DNA from: Flaccisagitta enflata | Taxonomy: Eukaryota; Chaetognatha; Sagittoidea; Aphragmophora | Direction: 5' to 3' | Assembly (NCBI GenBank): GCA_965153355.1 | Contig: OZ231126.1 | Span: forward strand, 92,194,001-92,258,000 | DNA: 64,000 nt | Shown here: piece after piece, positions 32,258-44,837 of the stretch | Numbering within the stretch: the first letter of the stretch is position 1 | How the letters are laid out: each line of letters begins with the position of its first letter | Notes under the pieces: generated by a model | The model's database searches: none | Seen by the model: only the letters and a program-made list of their open reading frames with translations | What the model was told of the DNA's origin: nothing | Program-made: the position numbers and the translations under genes

Positions 32258-32420
32258 TTTTTAGTTGCGGACACGCAACTCTATAAGAGGCTTTGTCCGT
32301 CCGTGCGTTGGTTCGTCCGTTGGTCCGTCCGGGGTCATCGAGTTGAAAAGTGGGAAAACCCGCATTTCCGCTCCTGCCCACCCGTCCGCAACTGGTATTG
32401 GCCGTGTATCCGGCCTTGTT
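32258..32420 (-). mobile_element. Family A element, complete
   Basis: TTTTTAGTTGCGGACACGCAACTCTATAAG (perfect 7-bp stem AGTTGCG/CGCAACT), GTCCGTCCGTGCG, AAAACCCGCATTTCCGCTCC, TGCCCACCCGTCCGCAACTGG and GGCCGTGTATCCGGCCTTGTT. It is the cleanest TTGCG-subtype copy. Confidence 0.9.
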
Positions 32421-32439
32421 GTTATTCAATCTCTGTCTC

Positions 32440-33495
<1,056 letters not shown>

Positions 33496-33499
<4 letters not shown>

Positions 33500-33830
33500 C
33501 AGATTAAAATATCAAAGCTAGCGTCATAAGAGTCAATTTGCGTAACATCTTTACTATTCCCTTGCGTTACATAAGGCCAGAAATTGGGATCAGTGAAAAA
33601 AATCGATTTTTATGAAAATGCGAAAAAATAAAAAAAGATTAAAAAAATCATAACGCCCAAACTAATGATTGTAGAGACTTCTGGTTGGCGCCATCTGAAA
33701 GAGGAAATTCAGCTCTTTCTTAACTGTGAATATCAAAAAATGTATTATCCCACCCCAAAACCGCTCAACTTCCGAAAATTGCTGCATATCAAAAATGGAA
33801 AATTTTATTTCTCCCCTACGTTTATGTAAT
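33496..33830. repeat. Family G repeat, second copy
   Basis: 'CTAGCGTCATAAGAGTCAATTTG', 'AAATGCGAAAAAATAAAAA' and 'GTAGAGACTTCTGGTTGGCGCC' match 24290-24560. The first 45 bp also occur at 32864-32908 as part of the block duplication. Confidence 0.75.
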
Positions 33831-33879
33831 TCGACTTTTTTCCAATTATAGATAATTACGCTTCTTTTTGGGCGTCAGC

Positions 33880-33987
33880 CTATGCCGGATCAACATATGG
33901 GCTAAAAAAGCTATAGCTTAGGGCCCCGCGCCTCAGGGGGGCCCCGCACCTGCAGCACCCACCCTTAGAAAAAAAAGGGGAAAGAAA

Positions 33988-34035
<48 letters not shown>

Positions 34036-34142
34036 AGGAAAGAAAGAAAGAAAGAAAAAAAGAAAGACAGAAAGACAGAAAGAAAAAAAGAAAGAAAGAA
34101 AGACAGAAAGACAGAAAGAAAGAAAGAAAGAAAAAAAAAAAA

Positions 34143-34213
<71 letters not shown>

Positions 34214-34463
34214 TTGATATACTTAACTGTAATGGAAATATCATAATTTGTTATTTCATCTGTTTTAAGTTCTTTAAATTTGTCACTTTTAGGCAGACAG
34301 GAAGTTGCGCATGTTAGATGTAATTTCAATCCACTGGTTTTGAGTTATTGGGTAAACAGGGGGGGGCAACAGGGGGTTAGCAGGGGGGGGCAAAGATAGG
34401 GGGTTAGGGGGCCCCGCGCCCCTGGCTTAGCTTAGGGCCCCGCGCCTTGTTGATCCGGCTTAG
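33880..34463. mobile_element. hAT-type non-autonomous element (8-bp TSD GCGTCAGC)
   Basis: The 16-bp terminal inverted repeats CTATGCCGGATCAACA / CTAAGCCGGATCAACA differ at one position. GCGTCAGC lies on both sides (33872-33879, 34464-34471), the 8-bp duplication diagnostic of hAT elements. Subterminal AGGGCCCCGCGCC blocks flank an internal (AAAG)n array of about 230 bp. No transposase. Confidence 0.85.
33983..34213. repeat. (AAAG)n microsatellite inside a hAT element
   Basis: AAAG tetranucleotides with GACAG interruptions form most of the interior of the hAT element. Confidence 0.95.
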
Positions 34464-34482
34464 GCGTCAGCATTGACTTATA

Positions 34483-34794
34483 AAGTCAGTGGACAAAACA
34501 CAATAGCCTATAGGTAGAAAGCTTACACTATTGACTTTAAACCAATATACTGTTAATGAACGCTTTATTATATCCTTCAACTGTTTGATAAAATTACATC
34601 CAGCTGTAATGTTACAAAATTGTAGAATTACAGCCTGCTGTAATTCTTCCAACCAGGTGTTGCTTACAGTATTTTGTTTTTTGACAGCCGGCTGTAATTT
34701 TGACAAATGATTGTTGCATACATCTTTTTTTCAATTAGTTGAACCAAAATCGACAGTGTGAGTTAACTACCCATTTTGTTTTGTCCACTGACTG
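34483..34794. mobile_element. Tc1/mariner-type MITE (TA duplication)
   Basis: The ends AAGTCAGTGGACAAAACA and, on the complement, CAGTCAGTGGACAAAACA match at 17 of 18 positions, with TA outside each (34481-34482, 34795-34796). The interior carries several TTACAGC(C/T)GGCTGTAA-like palindromes. A partial second copy lies at 54163-54295 and a fragment at 60555-60580. Confidence 0.8.
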
Positions 34795-34977
34795 TATATG
34801 ACAGGTGGAACGACATCCCTCACTACACCCAAACTAAAAATATGGAAGAGGGCCTTGTGAGCCCTCACTGACTAGTTACTACGCGCATCACTCAGTATCA
34901 GGTGCGTGTTAAAGCGTCTGTTTGTAAATTAAATGGAAATCATAATGAAAAGTTTCATCTTTTGTTTCTTTTTTAAG

Positions 34978-35115
34978 TCGCCTTCAACCTCGAGTTCTTA
35001 CGACGACTACTTGGAATATTCTGAAACAGAAGAGAGTCATTCGACGATGACAGAAGAACAAATTCATCGAAAACGAATGAGGAAGAATTTGGACATCGCC
35101 GCAGATTTATGCAAA
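34978..35115 (+). CDS. Candidate exon of an unrecognised plus-strand gene
   Basis: The frame encodes SPSTSSSYDDYLEYSETEES...HRKRMRKNLDIAADLCK (46 residues): a Ser/acidic stretch, then a basic helix-prone segment. A strong acceptor (TTTTGTTTCTTTTTTAAG) precedes it and a usable donor (AAA|GTAATC) follows, leaving phase 0. Composition is unlike the surrounding repeats and no known mobile family matches. It may be an upstream exon of the gene at 36111-47132, but that gene's next recognisable exon, taken from its best acceptor, opens in a different phase. Either another exon lies between or this is a separate transcript. No function is proposed. Confidence 0.45.
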
Positions 35116-36110
<995 letters not shown>

Positions 36111-36262
36111 TGTGTCCCATTTGGTTCCTGGAAATGGACCATCCTCCTCCAAAGATCCAGTTTGACATCACAGAGGATAATATTTGCTTTTGGACGGGCA
36201 GTTTAGGCTTCCTCGATGAGCTGAATCCCTGCCCTTATCGAGGATACTTGAGCAGCGATCAA
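36111..36262 (+). CDS. Exon of unrecognised gene (GFLDELNPCPYRGYL segment)
   Basis: Bounded by TTCGTTCTTGGTGACAG and CAA|GTGAGT. The frame reads IWFLEMDHPPPKIQFDITED, then NICFWTGSLGFLDELNPCPY and RGYLSSDQ. The donor leaves phase 0, matching the phase-0 acceptor at 46386. An in-frame ATG at 36134-36136 could be the translation start, giving a protein of about 165 residues over three exons. The segment is rich in W, F, P and C, unlike the local simple repeats. I do not recognise the family. It could equally be an internal exon with more coding upstream. Confidence 0.65.
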
Positions 36263-36274
36263 GTGAGTTAGAGA

Positions 36275-36520
36275 GGGCTCAATATGGGCATTCGAATGAA
36301 ACATTATTTCCAAGCACTTTTCATGCTCCAATTGCGTAATTAGAGCTTAATCTACCTGCAAAATTGATTTGTACTTGATCTTGGCACTCCGTCATTGGAA
36401 GATGTGATCTTGAGGAGAAAGAAAAAAATGTCCTTTTGAACGAAATATTTAAATCTTTAAAAAATCATAATTTCTGTTCTAATCCGTCAAAAACATTGGG
36501 ATTGGTCTCATTTGACAGTA
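36275..36520. repeat. Long inverted repeat, left arm
   Basis: GGGCTCAATATGGGCATT, 'AAGCACTTTTCATG', 'CTTGATCTTGGCACTCCGTCATTG' and 'GGATTGGTCTCATT' reappear as complements at 40770-41018. Confidence 0.75.
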
Positions 36521-36836
36521 TTTTTTTAGTATTTTATTTGTTAGAATTTCCAGCTCTATCAGCCAAACGATCTTTGCGAAAATGGATCTTAAAAACGATA
36601 AAAGAAAAAAAAATACTTACAAATTTGATGATATTGTATATGCTTACAGCATATATCACAAGAACTCTTTTAATTGGCGTTAACAGTGCCACACTATGAT
36701 CAACCGATGGTTGGTTTGTCTCATCAATAGATGATCAGTTTGTCTGTCTGTCAATAAATTGGCTGACATATCAAATTGGAGAGTTAATTTTGCGTTTACA
36801 GTCGAATTTTTACATCAGTGCCCCTGTACGTCATAT

Positions 36837-36950
<114 letters not shown>

Positions 36951-37439
36951 TGTGTGTGAACATTTCTACTACCACAGGGGGGGTGGGGGAGCAGCCCCAC
37001 CAATACCGGGTTATACAGTGGCATGTAGGATAATTGCGATGAAGGCCCACCACCGAGTTGTCTGCATTTTGCATCCATGGTCACTGGTTATGTTAGCGTT
37101 GCAACAAGACCAGGCTTACTTGCTTCGGTTTTAGGGAAGAAGTTACTGAACCTATCCTCGCCTGTCTGCATCTTAAAGTTCAAGAAAATTGATTGTCAAG
37201 CGTTGACACTTTCCGGCTGTTCCAGATTCGGTTCTGAAGGTAGAAATGATTTTAATATTTAAACCCGACGATTTCAAGCCCAACCAGGCAACGATGCGTC
37301 CGGGCTGTGTCTCTACGTGTATTGAACATGTGGAATATATAGACAGATAGATGGACGCTCTGACAGATGAAATGACTGAGTAGTAAAGGAGGCACTCAAA
37401 ACATGTTTGTTGATCATTTAAATTCAGTGTAGAATCTCA

Positions 37440-37557
37440 CCGTGGCCAAAAACAGCCGAGAAACGCGGTTTTTGCACAGGCACAACGGAGGACAGACGGA
37501 CGGACGGACACACAAACCCTCTTATAGAGATGCGCTCCTGACGAACGCGTCTTAAAA
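37440..37557 (+). mobile_element. Family A tail, AGAYGCG stem subtype
   Basis: GGCACAACGGAGGACAGACGGACGGACGGAC core, CCTCTTATAGAGATGCGCTCC and TGACGAACGCGTCTTAAAATG. The terminal arms AGATGCG and CGCGTCT pair with one G-T wobble. Confidence 0.55.
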
Positions 37558-37931
37558 TGCCTGTTTCGGATTCTATTTGTGACAATCGCATTTCAAATGG
37601 GCCACTCGTTCGCTCGCTACATTCGTACACTTGCACCGTTCATTCTGTTTACTTGCTCTGCAGCGCTTTACTTCACAGGCTCGTTCACTCACTTCGCTCA
37701 CTCCCTCGTGGGACAGTTGAAATTTCTAAATGTGTTTACACTGTAAAAAAAAAAAGAAAATTAGGACAAACTAGCAAGAGCGGTAACGCGAATCTCGACT
37801 GAGGGCAATGTAGCGGCAGATTCCGAACAAAGAAAGCCAAAACAATTAGAACAAGCCCAGTGGTTCCAAGTAGTGATTCTCTACAACACATCAACAATTA
37901 CCTGTGCAGCGACATAGACCGCAGCATCTGC

Positions 37932-37977
<46 letters not shown>

Positions 37978-38205
37978 TCAACGACATCAACAACGACAAC
38001 AACATCAACAACGACATCAACAACGACAACAACGACAACAACAACGACAACAACAACGACAACAACAACGACAACAACAACTAAAACAACAACGACAACA
38101 ACAACAACAACTAAAACAAAAACAACTAAAACAACAACAACTAAAACAACAACAACTAAAACAACAACAACTAAAACAACAACAACAACAACAACAACAA
38201 AAATG
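37932..38205. repeat. (CAA)n/(CAACGA)n triplet array
   Basis: CAA triplets with CGA and CTA variants over 270 bp. All three forward frames stay mostly open (poly-N, poly-Q, poly-T). A Q-rich frame (37904-38272) has no conserved flank, so I do not call it a gene. Confidence 0.95.
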
Positions 38206-38294
38206 GCCGTGGCGCAGCAGTAGCGACAGCAGAAGCAGCAGCGGCATTAGAAGAATGGATAATAAAGACTAGCATCACGGAATTCATAAGGTCG

Positions 38295-38480
38295 TTATGT
38301 GGGCAGCGGCCCCGAAGCGGCCGATGACTGATGGTCAGCGGTACCCGCTTCCTCTAAGCTAGTGTATGTAAGATGTGAAGGTGAGAGGGGCAGCGGCCCA
38401 AAAGGAGCCGATGACCAAAATTCAGCCCCTGCCAACCCGTATTACTGTCACCCGCCAGCCACTGCTTATTGGCCGTGCAT
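38295..38480. mobile_element. Family B end
   Basis: GTGGGCAGCGGCCCCGAAGCGGCCG hairpin, GATGGTCAGCGGTACCCGCTTCC, a second GGGCAGCGGCCC and a family A-like tail 'TTATTGGCCGTGCATCTGGCC' (38466-38486). Confidence 0.6.
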
Positions 38481-38552
38481 CTGGCCAATCTGTGCATATG
38501 TTTCGAATTTAGTTGTATTGAAGTCATTCATGTTTATGTATTACCACTAAAC

Positions 38553-38709
38553 CAAAAACAAGGCCAAGTAGGCCAACAAGGGTCGACGTGTAGATTGTCA
38601 AACGAATATGCAACCGACCGACCGACCAACCAACCATCGGACTGACCGATGGACCAACCGACCAACCGACATAGCCAGTTATAGAGGTGCTTTGACGCAC
38701 CTAAAAAAA
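38553..38709 (+). mobile_element. Family A element, AGGTGC/GCACCT stem subtype
   Basis: AAAACAAGGCCAAGTAGGCC, 'CAAGGGTCGACGTGTAGATTG', an ACCGACCGACCAACCAACC core, 'AGCCAGTTATAGAGGTGCTTTGACGCACCT' and TAAAAAA. The terminal stem AGGTGC/GCACCT is perfect. Same subtype as 15456-15545. Confidence 0.8.
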
Positions 38710-39581
38710 AAGATTTGAAGTTCTCAGTTCTCAGTTGTATAGGTATCTGTTAGCTTATTGAGCATCTGTTTTCCAGTTGGTTGGTCTGAAGCACATAAAT
38801 TACATATCAAATGAGTTGAAATATTGTACAAAAAAGCCAATTAAAAAATACTGTTGTGGAAAGGTATGTTGGCGACAGATATCGTGTTGGCTTAACCAAC
38901 TCGGGATGGCATATTGCTCGTGTTTGTCATTCACTAGCTTGTTATATAGTTATCGTGATTAATATAATGGTAATTTGGTAAGTATTTAGGTGATAGGTTT
39001 GATTGTACTAGTTTGATATTTTGATAGAATATGTCCACTTTACATTAGTTAATCATATTGCACCTATATTCGACAGTGGACTGACACATTTTGGCATCAT
39101 TTTGTGTGATGATTGATATGTTTTAGCTTAACTAATCCTTCTTTTTCAGGCTATTTGTCCATATTTTCACTGGACCTCGATGATACTTAAATTCACTCTG
39201 TAAGAGAGATCTGATTCAATCCCCATCTAGTTTTATATGGAAATGGGTAAAGAAAGGGTGGGAAATACGTGAGACAAACGCTTTTTGGAGTAATATCCTC
39301 AAAACCTTGCTCAAATTTGCTTAAAGTGTATTCACTGTACAAAGTAATGTGGGGTTTTCTGGCTGGGCTTTGCTCATTTTGCTCGTCTTGCTCAAATCTT
39401 GTTGGCGATTGCTCATATCGCTCGCCGTTGCTCGTGTTGCTCGCCGTTGCTCGGCCGCCGGCGATTTTGCTGGATTAGCTCGGTTTTGCTCACCTTGCTT
39501 GTTTTATATAGAAATTAAAAGGGGTAACGAGCAGAGTTGAGCTAGAGCAAGAAGGAGCAAAGTTGAGAGAGATTGGGGCAG

Positions 39582-39589
39582 TATAAAAG
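39582..39589 (+). promoter_or_regulatory. TATA box-like motif
   Basis: CAGTATAAAAGGCGG matches the metazoan TATA consensus in context. It lies inside the 39199-40057 element, so it would drive that element rather than a host gene. Confidence 0.3.
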
Positions 39590-39872
39590 GCGGAGGATCG
39601 CGGTGGTAATTCACTTCAGTTTTGGGCTCTCCTTAACTCGACTTAAGTTGGTAAACTAACAGAGACTCTAACGAAAAAACTTAACCGCGCATTCAACTCT
39701 GAATTCCGAGTCTACGACTTTGAATCTCGATTTATCGGGACTCTAACTCTGTCCGGACTTAGACTCAAGTTGAGTGACTTTGACGGGACTTAGACTTTGT
39801 CTGAAACTTGTTCATGTCCATCTGCCTTTGACTTAGACTGACTCATAGACTATACCAAAGGTTACTTAAAGT

Positions 39873-39981
39873 GTGTAAAGTGTTAAGTCTCAAGTAGAGA
39901 CAAGGTGTAAAGTGTTAAGTCTCAAGTAGAGACAAGGTGTAAAGTGTTAAGTCTCAAGTAGAGACAAAGTGTAAAGTGTTA
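39873..39981 (+). repeat. 32-bp tandem repeat, 3.4 copies
   Basis: Units beginning GTGTAAAGTGTTAAGTCTC start at 39873, 39905, 39937 and 39969 with exact 32-bp spacing and almost no divergence, so the expansion is recent. Confidence 0.93.
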
Positions 39982-39992
39982 AAAGGTTTTGT

Positions 39993-40016
39993 CTCAGGAT
40001 ATTAGCATATCCTGAG
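39993..40016. other. Perfect 10-bp stem-loop
   Basis: CTCAGGATAT-TAGC-ATATCCTGAG is an uninterrupted 10-bp stem with a 4-nt loop, followed by GGGGGAGG, which looks like a polypurine tract. Confidence 0.6.
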
Positions 40017-40057
40017 GGGGAGGTAAAATAACTTTGGTTGAATCAGATCTCTTAACA

Positions 40058-40769
40058 TTTTGTTGTAACATTTTTTAACACTGTCTGATGATTTCTGTCA
40101 CTTAATAAACTCATGTTTGGTTTCATTTGAAAACCTTTTTCTTGAATCATTCAATAGGGAACCTCGACTTAGGTCATTCCTGAACCTTTGACTTTAGTTA
40201 GATATCCTTAGGACATACTCAGGACAATAACTCGGGATTGCCAAACCCAGTAGTAAGTTTGGTGTGTGACCAGGGGACTAAGCCTAACGGGAGCCTGTGT
40301 TCTCAGTATAAGCTAACCGGGGCATTCGTAAAGTATAATTCTAATTGGGTACTCAAGGCTAAAGTATAATCTTCACCCCTGACAGGTCACGACCAATATT
40401 TATTACAAATACCATTGAGTGAGACAAATCCCAAAATTTTATCCAATCGGAAAAGAAGCAATTATCTCATGAAGTTAGAAGAATTTCGATTAATTTACAA
40501 GTGACAATTTTGGTTTGCTTGCTAGTGTGAAACGGTCCTTTACTGATCACTACGGCTCGCCACGTGGCTTTTGGACCTCTGTGCATCTAATATCAGATCT
40601 ATCTTGGCCAGGAGAGTCATATCCAGCGTACATGCGCGTTTGATGAGTTATCGAAGACAGAGTCAGAGAAAAAATGAAAAATCATGTCCTTTTTTGGAAA
40701 AGAAAATCAATTTCTCAAAAACTACAGGGCCGATTGTGCTGAAATTTTTAGCGTCGCAAGAACTAAAAT
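40058..40769. other. Unassigned DNA with AATAAA
   Basis: It contains AATAAACTCATG near 40103 and no supported exon. Sequence 40140-40390 looks like single-copy or old repeat DNA. Confidence 0.35.
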
Positions 40770-41018
40770 GTTGGCGTTGAATGAGACCAATCCAAAAATT
40801 TTCGGCCAATTAGATGAGGAGTTATGATTTTATGAAGATTAACTTATATCATTAAATCAAGATAATTTTTCTTTTCTCTTCAAAATTGCATTTTTCAATG
40901 ACGGAGTGCCAAGATCAAGTTCAATTCGATTTTGCGAGTAGATTGGACTCTAATTTTGCAATTGGAACATGAAAAGTGCTTGGAAATAATTTGATTTTCT
41001 AATGCCCATATTGAGCCC
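40770..41018. repeat. Long inverted repeat, right arm
   Basis: Complement of 36275-36520, ending ATGCCCATATTGAGCCC. A GTATTTTGAGGGGGG simple repeat follows at 41045-41100. Confidence 0.75.
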
Positions 41019-41616
41019 ATCCTAGTGAGTAAAGGCGAGAGGATGTATTTTGAGGGGGGTTAGGAAGCATTTTGAGGGGGGGGGGGCGTATGTATTTTGG
41101 GGAGTTGGTGTTTTGAAAGGAATATCCACGAATCCAAGAATCAGCACTCGAGGTGGGATCGAGGTTACAGCTCCACTTCACTCTGCTCAACGTTGAACGA
41201 GGTTGGGCGTAAAGATGCGCGAGGACCCTTAGTAACAAGTGACGCGGGGTCACAATATCGTTGCGGACAGGGGCATTCAACCCCCAGCCTCGCCCCAACC
41301 CCACCCCCAACCACTCCTGCCACGCACTCACACAGCCTTACACTTTATCGGGGTAAGATCCGTAGACAGGCGGTCAAGCAACTGGAAAAATTATCATCTT
41401 TCGAATCCATCTGAAACTGATCTTGACCTTTCCTATTAATCACCCAACATCATTTCTGGGATAACTGGCGCTTAACGAAGCGAAGTTCGGTGGCAAATAA
41501 CATATTTTACTTAATTATGCAAATAAGGAAGATCAACAGAAGTTATGGGCGGCATGATGCATACGTGCTTCGTATTTTGCTCAAAGAGCCTTTTGTTTTA
41601 GTTGTTCCACGAATTT

Positions 41617-41690
41617 GTTTTAAGTGCGTGCTACGCGATTATACACCTTGCTTTATCCGATGGTTGGTCGGTCGGTCGGTCCCCATTTTA
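41617..41690 (-). mobile_element. Family A head fragment
   Basis: TTTTAAGTGCGTGCTACGCGATTATACACCTTGC and a GGTTGGTCGGTCGG core. Confidence 0.6.
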
Positions 41691-41798
41691 CTCTTTTTTC
41701 GAATTTTTTTTTCTTCCACCTCAAGTACATTTCAATGCTCTACACATTATGACGGTCATCATGACCAAAAAAAAACCGGGTAAGCCTAGGAGTCGACC

Positions 41799-41942
41799 TA
41801 AACAAGGCTGTATAAACGGCAGCATTAGTCGCGGACGGGTGGGCAGGAGCAGAAAAAGTCGAATAACAACTGTGACGGATGGACAGACGCATGGACCGAT
41901 GGACCGAGAAGTTGGTTAGAGTTTCGTGTCCGCGACTAAAAA
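41799..41942 (+). mobile_element. Family A element
   Basis: AACAAGGCTGTATAAACGGC, TAGTCGCGGACGGGTGGGCAGG, a GACGGATGGACAGACGC core and TTTCGTGTCCGCGACTAAAAA. Confidence 0.82.
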
Positions 41943-42087
41943 GCGGAAGATGCTGGACTGAAAAAGAAAAAGAAAACAGCTCGTCGTTACCACTGTGAGC
42001 CGACTTTTCTCAGTGCCTTAGAGGGCACTTTTATGCCAAAAATGAAAAAAACAAACAAAAACGCCAAACCTAATTTTATAATTAAAT

Positions 42088-42217
42088 CATTTTTTTGAGT
42101 CATGGACACGCGACTCTACACCTTGCGGTGTTGGTCGGTCGGTCCTTCCCTCATTGACCTTTTTGAATTCCGAGTGGTTTTTGCATTACTACTCCTGCCA
42201 AACTGTCCGCGACTTAT
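42088..42217 (-). mobile_element. Family A element
   Basis: TTTTTTGAGTCATGGACACGCGACTCTACACC, a GGTCGGTCGGTCC core, 'TTTTTGCATTACTACTCCTGCC' and TGTCCGCGACT. The distal GGCCTTGTT end is missing. Confidence 0.65.
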
Positions 42218-42307
42218 CCCACTTTTTTACATTCCGACAATGACGATGACGACGATGCAGTGATGGCGTTATCGTACGTGGACGCCGACGCGGACCTGGT
42301 CGCTTAC

Positions 42308-42400
42308 TCGTTGGGTGCTTCTCATAGCAAAAGTAGGTGATTTTGTTTCACCTTCTTTTTTTAATATGGAGTGGCTAATTTTAGGATCCTCACCATTTTT
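42308..42400 (+). repeat. Family F repeat
   Basis: GGGTGCTTCTCATAGCAAAAG, 'TTTCACCTTCTTTTTT', 'ATGGAGTGGCTAATTTTAGGA'. Compare 2145-2225, 5630-5735 (inverted) and 35762-35840. Confidence 0.65.
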
Positions 42401-42413
42401 TTTATCGAGGCAG

Positions 42414-43390
42414 ATTTCAGGCCTGAGAGGGCAGATTTCAGGCCTGAGAGGGTAGATTTCAGGCCTGAGAGGGCCTTGGGGGGGCTGACGGATGGATGGA
42501 CGGATAGATGGGTGAACAAAAGTCCCCCTGCGTTCTACAGGACTTTGTCCCCTTTGGGGCCGCTGCCCTGCTTCCTCTCACTCTGATTCACAACCATGCA
42601 AAGCAGGGCAACGGGTATCACTGCCTTTGGGCGACCTGTTCCTTTTTTAGCAGCGGCCCCGGAGGGGCCGATCACCTATGATTCCACATAGGGCAATTTT
42701 CTCTGGTTTCCATTTTCCTTACGTCCCCCCCCTCCCCCAAGCCACAAATAGGGCCTCTCAGACCCCTAATCAGGCCTTTCAGACCCCAAATCAGACCTTT
42801 CTGACTCCAAATCTGGCCTCTCTGTAGGACACAGAGGTGAATTTCCTTACGTCCGTCCATCCGTCCGTCCGTCCGTCTGTCTGTCCGTCCGTACGTACGT
42901 CCCCCCTCCCCCAAAACTTCTTAATTCTCAATTTCCCATCAAATAACAAAGGAAAATATCAAAATGCAAACTTCCCATTAAATAACATGGGAAAATAACA
43001 ACATGCAAACTTCCCATTAAATAACATGGGAAAATGACAAAATACTAACTTCCCATTGAATAACATGGAAAGATTACAAAAAAATAGAAAAATGCATATA
43101 TCCCATCCAATAACATGGAAAATTAACAAAAAATGAAAAAAATGCAAAATTGCAATTGGATTTCATGAAAGATTAATAAGAAATGAATTCCTCATTGAAT
43201 AACATGGAAAAATAACAAGAAATTGCTGAAAATATGTAATTCCCATTGAATATCATGGAAAATTGCCCCAAAAGCCTAAAATTTGCCTTCTCAGGACGTA
43301 AGGTAATTCACCCCTGTGTCCTACAGGACATCGGCCCTTTGGGTTATCGGTTACCGCTGACCATGTGCAATCCTTGGATGACTTTTCTCT
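42414..43390. mobile_element. Two adjoining family B foldbacks
   Basis: 42414-42680 has GCCTGAGAGGGCAGATTTCAG units, then GACGGATGGATGG, 'CTGCGTTCTACAGGACTTTG', CCTTTGGGGCCGCTGCCCTGC and 'GGCAGCGGCCCCGGAGGGGCCG'. 42690-43390 has the CCTCTCAGACCCC array, a CCGT tract, six CCCATTGAATAACATGG-type units and a mirrored end 'CCCCTGTGTCCTACAGGACATCGGCCC' (43312-43338). Confidence 0.7.
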
Positions 43391-43590
43391 TTTTTCCTTT
43401 TTTTCTCATTTTTTTCCTTTTTTCCTTTTTCTCTCACTTTCTTTTTTCTTCCTTCCTTTCTTTCTTTCTGTTTCTTTTTGTTTTTCTTTATTTTGTTCCG
43501 TCTTTCTCCATTGCTTCATTCCCTCTTTCATTTTTGCCATTTTTTTTCTTTCTTTCGTTCTTTCTTTCTTTCTTTCTTTCTTTCTTTTTT

Positions 43591-43621
<31 letters not shown>

Positions 43622-43724
43622 CTCTTTCTTTGCTCAGTCTTTCCCTCTCGATTGTTTGGTCACTTGGTTATGCAAAGGTTCAAAACCGCCCAAAACATCC
43701 AATTTTTAAAATCTTTACTCATCA

Positions 43725-43787
<63 letters not shown>

Positions 43788-43790
43788 TCA
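43380..43790. repeat. (CTTT)n microsatellites
   Basis: TTTTTCC/CTTT-rich DNA at 43380-43635 and a purer CTTT array at 43722-43789. F/L/S-rich frames over it are artefacts. Confidence 0.95.
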
Positions 43791-44837
43791 ATTGACCGAA
43801 ATTAGCTTTACTGTGCAAGGGAACTAACTAGAAAATTGAGTTGCACTTGTGTTCTCGTAATCGTAATCGTATGCGATCAAAGAGGTGGAAACGCATCGAT
43901 TTGCCATCGCTGCGACGATGACGATGACGAGTTTAGGATAAAATTATTAATTGAAAGCATCTACTAGTGTTTCCCCATCATTAACTCACATTCCCATGCG
44001 TCAGAACAATTGAAATATAGCTCAAGAACGTTACGCTTATTTTCAGCCGGTTGTCTTAAAATCTCGGAAATAGGGTCATTGTTCTACATGGCCCACTTGA
44101 TACTAAATGATTCAACGATTCTCTTTTCTCTTTTGACAGTGTAGAAAACTTGCTAATGGAGGTATATGAGGGGAGAAAATCAACATTCAATGCTTAACCA
44201 CGGAATATGACACAATATTAACTCATGTGACAAAATGGAACACCAATGTCTTAAAATCTCGGAAATAGGGTCGTCTTGAAGCAAGGGAAATAATGAGTTT
44301 TGCGAAGGTTCCGAAAAAATCCAACGGTTGTCTTTGCTCACTAAGGCACAGGTCTAGGGAGCGCCATTGAAAAACGGCTTTAAATCGCCGCATGATACCC
44401 ACAAGAAAAAAAAAGTTGGTCGCATTAAGTTAACGTAATAAGAGCCTGTTTGCCACAGCTGATACTATAACTTTCAAGAAGAATATCTCGGGTAAAAATG
44501 AAGATATCGCCATAATTTTTTTTTTATTTTTCTCTCATAGACCAACAGAGACAGTAAGACGCCTTCGTTGATCAGTTTAAAGCTAGATCGGCTGAAAAAT
44601 AATTTATTTCTATGTGTTACATATTTGTACACAATTTTTAGCAATAATCTAACATAATCTTGGGCTGAAATAACGAAGAAAATGCGATAATTTTATAACA
44701 TTTCGATGCATACTCTCAAATATGGACTGGGTGAATTGTTTCGGGCATATGAAACCACTTGGAAAATCATACGGTACCTGAGACCGAAGAAAATAGCAAA
44801 AATATCATCTTAACCCCCTGACAAAAAATTTAACCTC

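Larger units (their letters stand above)
39199..40057. mobile_element. Element with about 20-bp terminal inverted repeats and a TATA box
   Basis: The left end TGTAAGAGAGATCTGATTCAA and the right-end complement TGTTAAGAGATCTGATTCAA pair. TG...CA tips and an internal TATAAAAG (39582) resemble an LTR, but no flanking duplication is visible and the inverted repeats are long for an LTR. Inside are TTGCTC repeats (39365-39500), a 32-bp tandem repeat and a perfect 10-bp hairpin. It could be a solo LTR-like element or a MITE. Confidence 0.5.
41352..44835 (+). mobile_element. Non-autonomous TIR transposon, copy 3 (4-bp TSD TCGG)
   Basis: Left end GGTAAGATCCGTAGACAGG; right-end complement GGTTAAATTTTTTGTCAGG. 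TCGG lies on both sides (41348-41351, 44836-44839). The left 170 bp (GATAACTGGCGCTTAACGAAG, TTATGCAAATAAGG) and the right end (TGTCTTAAAATCTCGGAAATAGGG) align with copies 1 and 2. It is more diverged than copies 1 and 2 and loaded with family A, B and F insertions and a CTTT array. No transposase. Confidence 0.75.

Noticed and set aside
37904-38272. Poly-Q/poly-N frame that could suggest a Q-rich protein
   Set aside because: It is pure CAA-triplet DNA inside a family-dense intron, open in several frames, with no unique sequence on either side.
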